Notes under the pieces: generated by a model | Databases searched by the model: none | What the model was told of the DNA's origin: nothing | What the model saw: the letters and a program-made list of their open reading frames with translations, nothing else | NCBI RefSeq assembly: GCF_019977235.1 | Contig: NZ_AP024646.1 | Span: 5,208,001-5,272,000, forward strand | Source of the DNA: Arthrobacter sp. StoSoilB5 | Lineage (GTDB): Bacteria > Actinomycetota > Actinomycetes > Actinomycetales > Micrococcaceae | Reading direction: 5' to 3' | Length of the DNA stretch: 64,000 nt | Program-made: the position numbers and the translations under genes | Shown: in pieces, positions 41,018 to 49,818 of the stretch | Numbering within the stretch: position 1 is the first letter of the stretch | How the letters are laid out: each line of letters starts with the position of its first letter

Positions 41018-41803
41018 CTAAGTACCGGATGCGGAACCGAGCCGGTGCGCTGCCGAATGGAGAACTGGGGCCAGCTGGGGCGCCGCCTTCTCAAGATCGG
41101 AGCGGGTGCCCAAAACACTGAGCGCCGCAAGGATGCCGCCCGCGGGATCCCGAACAGGTACGGCCAGTTCCCACACACCGTGCTCGAACTCCTCGGCCGC
41201 TAATACAAAACCCTGGGGCCTGTCGCGCTCCATGAGGGCGGCGACTTCCGCTTCGGAATGGGCTGCAGCGGGCCCGCCAACACCAATGAAGTTGACATCC
41301 CTGAGCAGGGCTTCCAGTTCACGCTGGGAATGGTCCCACAGCAGCGCCCTCCCGGAGCCCGTACACCAAACCGGTGTGACCATTCCGGGCTTCGCGAACC
41401 CGCCCAGGACCGAGTTGTTAGTGGACGAGCGCAATAACAGAACCCGGACGCCGTCGCGCACTGACAGCCGGGACCTTAGCCCCAAAGATGAGACCAGCTC
41501 TTCCAGTTCTGCCCGCGAATCATGGACCCAGCCAACATTGAGGGAGGCAGCCAGGCTGAAGAACCGCGGTCCCGCACGGAATGGTCCACGCTCCAGCCGC
41601 TCAAGGAGCCCCAAATCGCACAATTCCTGGGCCAATCGGGAAACCCGGCTCTGCTCCATGTCCAACTCAGCCGCGAGCTGGGATACGCCAAGTAGCTGAC
41701 GGCCTTGTTTTTCGCGGTCAGTAACCAACCGAACGAGACGAAGCCCCTGCGCCAAAGACGACGCCTCCGGTGACAATTCCACGAAACCCGCTCCTTCCAC
41801 CAA
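41018..41803 (-). CDS. IclR-family-type regulator, second of a convergent pair
   Basis: The 261-residue protein has the winged helix (LLGVSQLAAELDMEQSRVSRLAQELCDLGLLERL) and effector domain (VWCTGSGRALLWDHSQRELEALL). Architecture and length match the neighbouring regulator, and both share DSQ/EQSRVSR-type recognition helices. Together they look like a duplicated pair recognising related operators. It is directly downstream of the permease on the same strand. Confidence 0.8.
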   Translation of the reverse strand: MVEGAGFVELSPEASSLAQGLRLVRLVTDREKQGRQLLGVSQLAAELDMEQSRVSRLAQELCDLGLLERLERGPFRAGPRFFSLAASLNVGWVHDSRAELEELVSSLGLRSRLSVRDGVRVLLLRSSTNNSVLGGFAKPGMVTPVWCTGSGRALLWDHSQRELEALLRDVNFIGVGGPAAAHSEAEVAALMERDRPQGFVLAAEEFEHGVWELAVPVRDPAGGILAALSVLGTRSDLEKAAPQLAPVLHSAAHRLGSASGT

Positions 41804-41871
41804 GCGCTCACGCCATTCTCACACGCCCATGTCAGCGGTAAGAATCAGGTCCCTTGGTCGAGACCCTGAAG

Positions 41872-41911
41872 GCTTCACGGGCTGGACTCTCTGAAAGTCC
41901 GGCCCGTGAAG
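41872..41911. terminator. Hairpin after the permease gene
   Basis: GCTTCACGGGCTGGACT and AGTCCGGCCCGTGAAGC form a 17-bp stem with one mismatch and a 6-nt loop, between the permease stop and the IclR start. It lacks a T-tract on the minus strand, so termination strength is uncertain. Confidence 0.6.
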
Positions 41912-41927
41912 CCCTTTGCCTGATTAA

Positions 41928-43367
41928 TCAGGGGAGTTGCCTAACCGCCGGGCGTCCGTGCCTGAAGTGGAAGTAGATGTAGCAGGCGGCCACGAACGGA
42001 ATACCGAAGTAGAGAGCAGCAACCTGATTTGGATCGAACGCGATTCCAACCAGTGAGATCAGGCAAAGAGTGAATGCCAGGATGGGAACCAGCGGGAAGA
42101 ACGGGGCCTTGTAAGCAAGGTCGGCCACCTGCCCGCCATTTCGGACGAAGGCCCGGCGGTGGAAGAAGTGTGATGCCGTGATTGACATCCATACACCTAC
42201 CACCGCGAATCCGGCCACGGAAACGAGGGCCAGGTACACCGTTTCCGGGGCAACCACGCTGCTGACCAGCGAGGCCAGCCCGCCAATCATGCTGACGGAA
42301 AGAGCAACAAGGGGAATCCCGCGCCGCGTCAATCGCTTGAGGGCTTTTGGCGCGTGTCCCTCATCGGACAGCGAGTAAAGCATGCGTGCACAGGAGAAAA
42401 GCCCGCTGTTTCCGGCGGACAACAGTGCCGTGATGATGACGAAGTTCATGATGTCAGCCGCATAGGGGATGCCCACTGAGGAGAACACCGTGACGAACGG
42501 ACTCTCATCCAGTCCCACCTGATCGTAGGGAACAGTCGCTGCGATGACGGCAATGGCACCGACGAAGAAGATCAGGAGGCGGACGACGGTGCTACGCATG
42601 GCCTTGGGGATGTTCCGCGCAGGATCGGTGGTTTCACCGGCAGCAACGCCGATGAGTTCGGATCCGGAGAAGGCATAGAAGACTGCCAGGGCTGTAACCA
42701 GGACTCCGGAGAAGCCGTTGGGAAAGAGCCCGCCTGAGGTGTTGAAGTTCTCAAAGAGGAACGGATGGTTACCGGATTCCGCGAGCGGCTGGAATCCAAA
42801 GAGTGCAGCGCCGCCAAGGACGATCAGCGCAATGATCGCCCCCACCTTAACGATGGAGAACCAGAATTCAGATTCTCCGAAGAACCGGGAGGATATGGCA
42901 TTGAATCCGAAAAGGACTGCTGCGAATACGACGCACCACACCCAAACTTCGACATCAGGGAACCATCGCTGCATGAGCAGGCCTGACGCTGTGAACTCAG
43001 AGCCGATCGCGACGGCCCAGCAAAGCCAATAGAGCCAAGCCGTGGTGAACCCCGTGGCCGGACCGATGGATCGTGCGGCATAAATGTGGAATGCGCCTGA
43101 CACCGGGTAGGCGATCGCGAGTTCTCCAAGGCAGGCCATCACCAGATAGACCACGAATGCGCCCACCAGGTAGGCAATGACGGCGCCGAGAGGGCCTGCC
43201 TGGGAAATCGTGTAGCCCGAACTTAGGAATAAGCCCGATCCGATAACACCTCCCATCGCGATCATGATGAGGTGCCGCGGACCCATCGTACGGCGCAGCC
43301 CGGTTTCGGCAGGAGAGGTGGGGGCGTCAGGTAGATGGTCCAGTTGCAGAGGTGCTGAGGGTTCCAT
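41928..43367 (-). CDS. Amino-acid permease (APC superfamily)
   Basis: The 479-residue protein has twelve helices, the helix-1 motif GGVIGSGLFLSSG and GELAIAYPVSGAFHIYAARSIGP. Same AAT subfamily as the permease at 34875. The ATG at 43367 follows CCGGAGACACCAC; the longer frame to 43493 overlaps the promoter and was rejected. The 24-bp motif lies 125 bp upstream, linking it to the cyclase operon; it may import the compound degraded there. Confidence 0.87.
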   Translation of the reverse strand: MEPSAPLQLDHLPDAPTSPAETGLRRTMGPRHLIMIAMGGVIGSGLFLSSGYTISQAGPLGAVIAYLVGAFVVYLVMACLGELAIAYPVSGAFHIYAARSIGPATGFTTAWLYWLCWAVAIGSEFTASGLLMQRWFPDVEVWVWCVVFAAVLFGFNAISSRFFGESEFWFSIVKVGAIIALIVLGGAALFGFQPLAESGNHPFLFENFNTSGGLFPNGFSGVLVTALAVFYAFSGSELIGVAAGETTDPARNIPKAMRSTVVRLLIFFVGAIAVIAATVPYDQVGLDESPFVTVFSSVGIPYAADIMNFVIITALLSAGNSGLFSCARMLYSLSDEGHAPKALKRLTRRGIPLVALSVSMIGGLASLVSSVVAPETVYLALVSVAGFAVVGVWMSITASHFFHRRAFVRNGGQVADLAYKAPFFPLVPILAFTLCLISLVGIAFDPNQVAALYFGIPFVAACYIYFHFRHGRPAVRQLP

Positions 43368-43491
43368 GTGGTGTCTCCGGTTAATGACAGATGCGAACGG
43401 TACGCCTGAGGACATCCGAGCTGAGGGTGCCAAGGAGGGCGTCTGTAGTGACGAAGGTAACACAGAATCACCGCGCATGGTCATTAAAAAC

Positions 43492-43515
43492 ATTTGTTAA
43501 TGCATATGTTGCACG
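43492..43515 (-). promoter_or_regulatory. Shared 24-bp motif, copy 2 (before the permease)
   Basis: On the minus strand it reads GTGCAA-C-ATA-TG-CATT-AA-CAAATG, matching copy 1 at 38890-38913 at 19 of 24 bases. Both copies point toward the gene they precede. The spot is AT-rich in GC-rich surroundings. Confidence 0.6.
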
Positions 43516-43564
43516 TTATGTATTCGCCGGAACCAATGGCGACCCGATGGAAGAAACAGGTCCC

Positions 43565-44260
43565 TCAGTAATCTGGGTTGCTCGGCACAACAAGTCCGGT
43601 CTCGTACGCGTACACCACAACCTGCACACGATCCCTCAGTTGCAGCTTGCTGAGGATCCGGCGGACATGGGTCTTCACAGTGGCCTCGGAAAGGAAGAAC
43701 TTGTGGGCTATCTCCGCGTTGGAGAGCCCTTCGGCGATGGTGGTGAGGATCTCGGTCTCGCGTGGAGTGAGATCGTCCAACAACGGATCGCGGTGTGGGC
43801 CGGGAGACTGGCCAGGTACGGCGGTGCCGCGCACATACGTCTCCAACAGCCTCTGCGTCACCCGGGGAGCCACAACGGCATCCCCGCTGGCCACGAGCCG
43901 AACAGCGTGCACCAGTTCCACCGGGGCAACATCCTTGAGCAGGAAAGCGGAAGCGCCCGCTTGCAGCCCCGAGAAGGCGTATTCGTCCAGGTCAAACGTG
44001 GTGAGGATGATGACCCGCGTTTCGGAGCCGGAGTCCGAAATGCGGCGCGTGGCTTCAATACCATCCATGGTGGGCATACGGACGTCCATAAGCACCACAT
44101 CCGGCTGCAGCTCCTGAACCTGCCGGACGGCTTCGTTCCCGTCCGATGCCTCGCCCACCACACGGAAGTTCTCTTCACCTTCAAGGATCAGCCGAAAGCC
44201 CATCCTCAGCAGTGGCTGGTCATCCACCAGCAGAATCTTGATGACGCCGTTCTCTACCAC
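43565..44260 (-). CDS. NarL/LuxR-family response regulator
   Basis: The 231-residue protein has a receiver domain with phospho-acceptor Asp in VVLMDVRMPTMDG and a C-terminal LuxR HTH (LTPRETEILTTIAEGLSNAEIAHKFFLSEATVKTHVRRIL). The GTG start overlaps the kinase stop by one base, so kinase and regulator are coupled. Last gene of a four-gene operon with an ABC exporter. Confidence 0.92.
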   Translation of the reverse strand: MVENGVIKILLVDDQPLLRMGFRLILEGEENFRVVGEASDGNEAVRQVQELQPDVVLMDVRMPTMDGIEATRRISDSGSETRVIILTTFDLDEYAFSGLQAGASAFLLKDVAPVELVHAVRLVASGDAVVAPRVTQRLLETYVRGTAVPGQSPGPHRDPLLDDLTPRETEILTTIAEGLSNAEIAHKFFLSEATVKTHVRRILSKLQLRDRVQVVVYAYETGLVVPSNPDY

Positions 44261-45543
44261 TATTCCCCCTTTTCGCCGTTCCAGTGCAGCTCGGCGTGGA
44301 CCGCCCAGCCTCCCCTTTTGCTTGGACCGGCACTAACGATTCCAGCATAGATTCCTGCCCGTTCACGCATTCCGGCTATGCCCTGCCGCGTGCCCAGGCT
44401 GTCCACTGACTCGCCACCCTCCCGGGTTCCCCGGCCGTCGTCGAGCACGTCAATGGTGACGAAATCACCCTCGCGGGCCACCTGCACATCCACTCGGCTG
44501 AGGGAGCGGCCATAACGGAGTACATTGGTGAGCGATTCCTGCACGATCCTGTAAACGGTGAGCTCGAATGCCGGGTCTGCCGGGAGCGCGGGCCCCGTGT
44601 GCGCGTAGTGCAGCGGCAGGCCGGCCGTGCGGAATCCGTCCAGGAGCTTGGCCAGATTAAGCCCGGACTCAAGCGGCGTCAGGGGCGCCGGTCGGCCGGA
44701 ATCGTCGCGGAGGACTCCAAGGACCCGGCGCATGTCCGCAAGCGCAGCCCTGCCCGTTCGGGAAAGCTCACCCAGTACGTCGCCGGCGCGGTCGGGATCC
44801 TTCTTGACCACCACTGCCGCACCGTCCGACAAACTGATCATCACCGTCAACGAGTGAGCCACGACGTCGTGCATTTCGCGTGCAATCCTGTTGCGCTCGG
44901 TGACTTTGCCCAATTGCGTTGTCCGGGCAGCCCATGCCGCGATCTCGGCCTCATGCTCACGCCGTTGCCTGACCGAGATACCTATGCCCGTGGCCAGCAG
45001 GTTGGACAACATGATGGTCACCGCTGTGGCGATGTTGTTGATGAGGTGGAAGTTCTCCGGGACGTCCTGCAGAGTGTTCATCGTGCTGGGACTTGTCCAC
45101 ATGAAGAGGTACAACAGGCTCAGCGGCAGGCTCGCAGCGCCAAACACCACCAGCGAAATTGGCCGCTTCCGGGTTGTCGCGACCGCGTAAAGAGCAAACC
45201 ACAAGCCCGCGGAAACGTTCGAGCCCCACGGATTCAGGACGGTGGCCAGGACTTCCAGAATCGCGACGGCGGCAACAACCTGAAGCGGATAGCGACGGCG
45301 GAATATCAGCACAGTCGCAATCAGAAGCAGGAGCCCGACAACGAGCCACTTGCCCTCGATGATCGAGGCAATGATGGTGGGCAACGCCAACAACACGTAG
45401 CAGAGGACCACCACAGCATCCATCGCACGCGGACGCTCAAAAAAGTACCGCCGGATACGGCCCCGGCGGCGCTGGGCAATTTCAGCGAAGGACGCGTCCG
45501 CTGTGGCAGCCGGCGCGTCCTTCACTTGTGGAACTTCACTCAT
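44260..45543 (-). CDS. Sensor histidine kinase (HisKA_3 type)
   Basis: The 427-residue protein has four or five N-terminal helices with short loops, then the dimerisation helix with His in NRIAREMHDVVAHSLTVMI, and an ATPase domain ending VLDDGRGTREGGES. Lack of a large extracellular domain suggests it senses membrane signals or the transporter itself, as in LiaS-like or BceS-like systems. It is 18 nt downstream of the ABC permease gene. Confidence 0.92.
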   Translation of the reverse strand: MSEVPQVKDAPAATADASFAEIAQRRRGRIRRYFFERPRAMDAVVVLCYVLLALPTIIASIIEGKWLVVGLLLLIATVLIFRRRYPLQVVAAVAILEVLATVLNPWGSNVSAGLWFALYAVATTRKRPISLVVFGAASLPLSLLYLFMWTSPSTMNTLQDVPENFHLINNIATAVTIMLSNLLATGIGISVRQRREHEAEIAAWAARTTQLGKVTERNRIAREMHDVVAHSLTVMISLSDGAAVVVKKDPDRAGDVLGELSRTGRAALADMRRVLGVLRDDSGRPAPLTPLESGLNLAKLLDGFRTAGLPLHYAHTGPALPADPAFELTVYRIVQESLTNVLRYGRSLSRVDVQVAREGDFVTIDVLDDGRGTREGGESVDSLGTRQGIAGMRERAGIYAGIVSAGPSKRGGWAVHAELHWNGEKGE

Positions 45544-45561
45544 GGATTGAGCCTAGACGGC

Positions 45562-46413
45562 TCACACATCCCGCTTGTTCAAAAGGACCATCGCCAAGGC
45601 CACGGGCACTACCACCCATGCGCCGAGAACCAGGGCCGCCTGCCAGACTTCCAGCGTGTCCGGAACATGCTCGACGGCGGTCATCGGGTTGATGGTGTTA
45701 CCCGGAAGGTACTTACGCGCCTCCACGAAGAAGTCGCCAGGAATGAGCTGGAAGGCAATCGGTGCCACAAAGAACAGGCCCACCAGGCTCATGATGCCTC
45801 CGGCCGAGTTGCGGACAATGGTTCCGAGCGCCATACCAATTGCGGCCACGGCTGCCACGTAGATGCTGTTGACCAGCAAAAGCTTGATGGACTGCGAGCT
45901 ACCCAGATCCAGCTTGAGATCGTAGTTGTCCACGATCGGGAGTGACACGAGGCCCGCAATGAAGGTGGATACCGCAGTCAAAAGGAAGGCGCTGACCATC
46001 ACCACAATCAACTTGGCCAGGAACGGCGAGAGTCGCTTCGGGACGGCAGCGAAGGTGGAGCGCGCCATTCCAGTGGTGAATTCGGAACTCATCAGCAGGA
46101 CGCCCAATGAACCGAGGATGAGCTGGGCGAATGCGATGCCGGAGGTGGGAATAGTAACTGCGATGTCTCCGCCCTGGGCAGCAATGGCTGCGGCCGCTTC
46201 AGGATCCCGCGCTGCCTGTTCGGCGAACTGTCCCGTTCCCCAGGCCGAAAGTGCTGCGAAGCCAACCATGACCAGCCCGGTGGAAGCCAGGAGAATCAGC
46301 GTGGACAACAGCGTGCGGAACTTGATGAACTCGGAGTTCAGTACGCGGTGGAACGCCGGTCCCGGACCGACGGAGTTACGCATGGACCTGCGGTCCAAAG
46401 TGGTGGTGCTCAT
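45562..46413 (-). CDS. ABC-2 type transporter permease
   Basis: The 283-residue protein has six hydrophobic segments and the ABC-2 layout, including SSEFTTGMARSTFAAVPKR after helix 2. It starts 2 nt after the ATPase gene stop. With the ATPase it forms an exporter, probably for peptides, antibiotics or lipids. Confidence 0.88.
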   Translation of the reverse strand: MSTTTLDRRSMRNSVGPGPAFHRVLNSEFIKFRTLLSTLILLASTGLVMVGFAALSAWGTGQFAEQAARDPEAAAAIAAQGGDIAVTIPTSGIAFAQLILGSLGVLLMSSEFTTGMARSTFAAVPKRLSPFLAKLIVVMVSAFLLTAVSTFIAGLVSLPIVDNYDLKLDLGSSQSIKLLLVNSIYVAAVAAIGMALGTIVRNSAGGIMSLVGLFFVAPIAFQLIPGDFFVEARKYLPGNTINPMTAVEHVPDTLEVWQAALVLGAWVVVPVALAMVLLNKRDV

Positions 46414-46415
46414 GT

Positions 46416-47360
46416 CTACTTCCCTCCGGCCTGAACGGGAACCGAGGCCCCGGCGGTGATATGCGAGTGGTATTCGACCTCATCCTTGGTCAACTCCATG
46501 TATGCCTCTTCGAGGCTTGCCTGGAGCGGGGTCAACTCGTAGACCATGATCTGGTTGTCCAGGGCCGTTCGGGCGATGCCGCGCGGATCCAAACCCGAAA
46601 CTTCCAGCAACTCCCGCTCGTGGACTTCCACGGAGACGCCCGTTCCGGCGAGCAGTTGCATGAGGCGCTCCGGCTGGTCCGTTCGGACCCGGGTGCGGGC
46701 CTGGCCTTTGCCGGTGATGATCTCTGCGATGGGTGCATCCGCGATAATCTTGCCGCGTCCGATCACGATCAAATGATCAGCCGTCAACGCCATCTCACTC
46801 ATGAGGTGGCTGGACAGGAACACAGTGCGGCCCTCGGAAGCAAGGTACTTGACCAGGTTGCGAACCCAGACCACGCCTTCCGGATCCAGTCCGTTGACGG
46901 GTTCGTCCAGGATGATGGTCTGCGGATCGCCCAGCAGCGCTGCGGCAATGCCGAGGCGCTGACCCATTCCGAGCGAGAAACCCTTGACCTTCTTCTTGGC
47001 GACCTCGCCCAGCCCGGTCATCTCAATGACCTCCCGCACCCGGCTCTTGGGGATGCTGTGCGTCGCGGCCATCGCCAGCAGGTGGTTGTACGCCGTTCGA
47101 CTCGTATGGACGGCCTTGGCGTCCAACAGGGCACCGATTTCACGCAATGGCGCAACGTGCTTGGCGAACGGCTCTCCGTTCACGGTCACGGACCCCGCAG
47201 TGGGAGTATCGAGCCCCATGATCATGCGCATCGTGGTGGACTTGCCGGCTCCGTTCGGGCCCAGGAAGCCCGTCACCCGTCCGGCTTGGACAGTGAAACT
47301 GACACCGCCCACGGCGGTCTTCTCGCCGTAGACCTTCGTCAGGCCTTTTGCTTCGATCAT
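46416..47360 (-). CDS. ABC transporter ATP-binding protein (ABC-2/drug exporter type)
   Basis: The 314-residue protein has Walker A GPNGAGKST, signature FSLGMGQRLGIA, Walker B TIILDEP and the drug-exporter C-terminal extension. The ATG at 47360 begins MIEAKGLTKVYG after a GGAGGG site; the longer frame was rejected. First gene of the exporter/two-component operon; CcmA-like ATPases of this type often confer antimicrobial resistance. Confidence 0.92.
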   Translation of the reverse strand: MIEAKGLTKVYGEKTAVGGVSFTVQAGRVTGFLGPNGAGKSTTMRMIMGLDTPTAGSVTVNGEPFAKHVAPLREIGALLDAKAVHTSRTAYNHLLAMAATHSIPKSRVREVIEMTGLGEVAKKKVKGFSLGMGQRLGIAAALLGDPQTIILDEPVNGLDPEGVVWVRNLVKYLASEGRTVFLSSHLMSEMALTADHLIVIGRGKIIADAPIAEIITGKGQARTRVRTDQPERLMQLLAGTGVSVEVHERELLEVSGLDPRGIARTALDNQIMVYELTPLQASLEEAYMELTKDEVEYHSHITAGASVPVQAGGK

Positions 47361-47516
47361 GGAAGCGTTCCCTCCTCGGAGCACATGTGAGTGCAGATGA
47401 GTTTTTGACTGTACTGACAACGCTAGTCAGGGAGGGAGCGGAAATCGCCTGTCTCAGGGATGATTCAGGGTTCAGTCAGGGTAGTCCTCGCGGATGACGC
47501 CGTGAACCTGGCGTCC

Positions 47517-49019
47517 CTAGTCCGCGGGCAGTGGCGAGTACACGCGGAGCTCACGCCTCTTGACAGTGAACACGGCGCTCCGGACGCCCGGCTTCGGTTC
47601 ACCGTCCACGGCGAGGACCAAAGGTTGGCCAATCGCCTCAACGGTGACGGTGGTTGCCTCGGTCAAATGAGTGACTTTTGAAGCAGCAACTGTGCCTGTG
47701 ACCACCGCCCAGAGCAGGCGGGCGCGGGCAAACGGTTCGTCCGCCGTGATCATGCGGAGATCGAAGAGGCCATCGTCCAACACAGGGCGTCGAAGCGGAG
47801 CGTGGTCGCTTGGGTAGTACCTTCCGCGCCCCAAATACAGGATCCATAGCTTATGTTTCACGCCGTTCACCAAGAGCGTGGTGGGTGAGTTCACGCCGAA
47901 CGTTCGTAGCGATGCCACCACGCTGGCCAACGGTTTACCCATGGCGGGCTGCAGGCGCTCACGGCGGCGCACAAGGTTCGGATACACTCCAACGCTGGCC
48001 GTATTCAGCATGGCAATCTCGCTGGTCTCGGGGTTGTCAGGCAGGCCGCGCTGGACGGCAACATGCCCGAAATCCACAAAGGCGGCCTGTCCTTGGGTGA
48101 CAGCCTCGATTGCGTCGTCAATCGAACCCGTTCCGAGGTCACGGGCAAAGTGGTTGAGGGTGCCGCCGGGCAAAACCAGCAAAGGCAGGGAATGCTCGAC
48201 GGCGGTTGCCGCCGCTGAGCCAACCGTCCCGTCACCACCCCACACGCCAAGCGCAACGGTGCCCGGCCGGGTAGCTGCTGCTTCAAGTTCAGCGGCTACC
48301 TCCTCTCCCTCAGCAATTTCATGAATATGCGCCTTAGGGAATACAGCTTTCAGAAGCTCGCTGGTTTCGGGGGAGTAGGAACCGCCCAAGACGTTGACCG
48401 CAATACTCAGCCCCTCGCCGTCGGAAATCGCTGGAGCTTCCGCCGGCGTTCGTCGGGGCTTGGGCTCTTCAGGCTTGGCCGGCCACCACTTGCGCGTCAG
48501 CAGGGCAGCACCCGCGCCAAGGGCAGAACCAAACACAACGTCCGATGGCCAGTGGGCCCCTGTGTGCACACGCGAGTAGGCAACGCCCGCTGCGATGGGC
48601 GCGAGGACGGCGCCCAAGGCGGGCGAAACCATCCCTGCTCCCACCGCAAAAGCCACGGCCGAAGCTGAGTGTCCGGACGGCATGGAGGAACTGACCGGCT
48701 GTGGGTGTACGAACCTGAAAATGGGCAGGTGTTCCGGCAAAGGCCGCCTCCGCGGGAGCGCCGTTTTGAAAATGAGGTTAGTAACCCCGGAAGCCACGCC
48801 CAACGCAAGCAGTCCATGCAGGGCTGCTCTCCTCGGTTTTCCTGGAACCGTGGCCATGAATCCCGCGATGCCGAACCACAGCTTTCCCTTGGTGGCCGCT
48901 GCTGAGAGCCGTCGGAAGAAATCATCATGTTCGCCTTGCGGCTGGCGCGAAACCGCCCTGAGCAGGAACTGATCGAATCTTGCCACGTGTTTGGGGCCCT
49001 TGCCCAGGAAACCTCGCAT
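47517..49019 (-). CDS. PAP2 phosphatase fused to a diacylglycerol kinase domain
   Basis: The 500-residue protein has an N-terminal PAP2 phosphatase domain (KTALPRRRPLPEH, PSGHS and SRVHTGAHWPSDV motifs, about 80-190) followed by a lipid kinase domain (WGGDGTVGSAAA, then LPGGTLNHFARDLG). Such fusions occur in actinobacteria and join dephosphorylation and phosphorylation of lipids in one chain. Divergent from another PAP2 gene 94 bp away. Confidence 0.88.
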   Translation of the reverse strand: MRGFLGKGPKHVARFDQFLLRAVSRQPQGEHDDFFRRLSAAATKGKLWFGIAGFMATVPGKPRRAALHGLLALGVASGVTNLIFKTALPRRRPLPEHLPIFRFVHPQPVSSSMPSGHSASAVAFAVGAGMVSPALGAVLAPIAAGVAYSRVHTGAHWPSDVVFGSALGAGAALLTRKWWPAKPEEPKPRRTPAEAPAISDGEGLSIAVNVLGGSYSPETSELLKAVFPKAHIHEIAEGEEVAAELEAAATRPGTVALGVWGGDGTVGSAAATAVEHSLPLLVLPGGTLNHFARDLGTGSIDDAIEAVTQGQAAFVDFGHVAVQRGLPDNPETSEIAMLNTASVGVYPNLVRRRERLQPAMGKPLASVVASLRTFGVNSPTTLLVNGVKHKLWILYLGRGRYYPSDHAPLRRPVLDDGLFDLRMITADEPFARARLLWAVVTGTVAASKVTHLTEATTVTVEAIGQPLVLAVDGEPKPGVRSAVFTVKRRELRVYSPLPAD

Positions 49020-49113
49020 TCCACCACAGTAGCGCGCGCCCATCGGCAGGACCCGGGCGGCGTACCGAGACGTACAAACACCCCATGCGACCGCCCATGG
49101 CTACGATGAGTGC

Positions 49114-49818
49114 ATGATCCGCGTCCTGCGCCCGCGCCAACGGCCAAGTTGGCAGATCATCACGCCTGCCTTGCTTTTGCTATGCGGGTTCGCAGTTCCG
49201 GGCGCCTTCCTCGTGGCCGGTCAAGGGGAACCCGCCTTCGACAGAATTGATACAACGTGGCAGGCCTATTCATTCACACTGCACGCCCCTTTCTGGGATG
49301 CAGTAAACGTGGTGCTCAACTGGGCTGGCTATGTGGGCATGCTGGTGTTTCACGTAGTTCTGGCGGTCACGCTACTTATCTGGCGACGCCCCAGGGCTGC
49401 CGCCTTCTCCGCACTTGCCGGTCTTTCTGCCCTTGCACTCACGCAACTGGCTAAGGCCGTTGTTGGGCGGAATCGGCCCCAAGGCGCCAAGGTGCTCACA
49501 GATACCGGTTCATATCCGTCGGGGCATGTTTCTGCGACCACTGCCTTCCTCGTTGTCATGGCTTTGCTGATCGGCCGGCACTGGGCGAAAGTGCTGGCTG
49601 TTCTTGGGATACTCGCCATGATGGTCAGCAGGACATACTTGTCTGCCCACTGGTTAAGCGATGTCCTGGGCGGTGCTTGCCTTGCCGCCGGCGTGGTTCT
49701 CCTCTTGTGGTGGCCTATGCGCAATATATGTATCCAAGAGAATGAAACCGCTGGCGGGGAGACTATTTGGCGCGCAAGGGTTTTGCGACGCCAGCAAGCA
49801 GCAAGGCAACCAAAATAG
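49114..49818 (+). CDS. PAP2-family membrane phosphatase
   Basis: The 234-residue protein has six helices and the PAP2 signature KAVVGRNRPQ, YPSGHVSATTAF and SRTYLSAHWLSDVLGG. It removes phosphate from lipid phosphates such as phosphatidic acid or undecaprenyl diphosphate. Its 3' end overlaps the convergent MFS gene by 56 bp, as the C-terminal tail is unusually long and basic. Confidence 0.88.
   Translation: MIRVLRPRQRPSWQIITPALLLLCGFAVPGAFLVAGQGEPAFDRIDTTWQAYSFTLHAPFWDAVNVVLNWAGYVGMLVFHVVLAVTLLIWRRPRAAAFSALAGLSALALTQLAKAVVGRNRPQGAKVLTDTGSYPSGHVSATTAFLVVMALLIGRHWAKVLAVLGILAMMVSRTYLSAHWLSDVLGGACLAAGVVLLLWWPMRNICIQENETAGGETIWRARVLRRQQAARQPK

Noticed and set aside
44599..45945. 448-codon plus-strand frame
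   Set aside because: Antisense to the histidine kinase and ABC permease genes, His/Arg/Gln-rich with no domain pattern.
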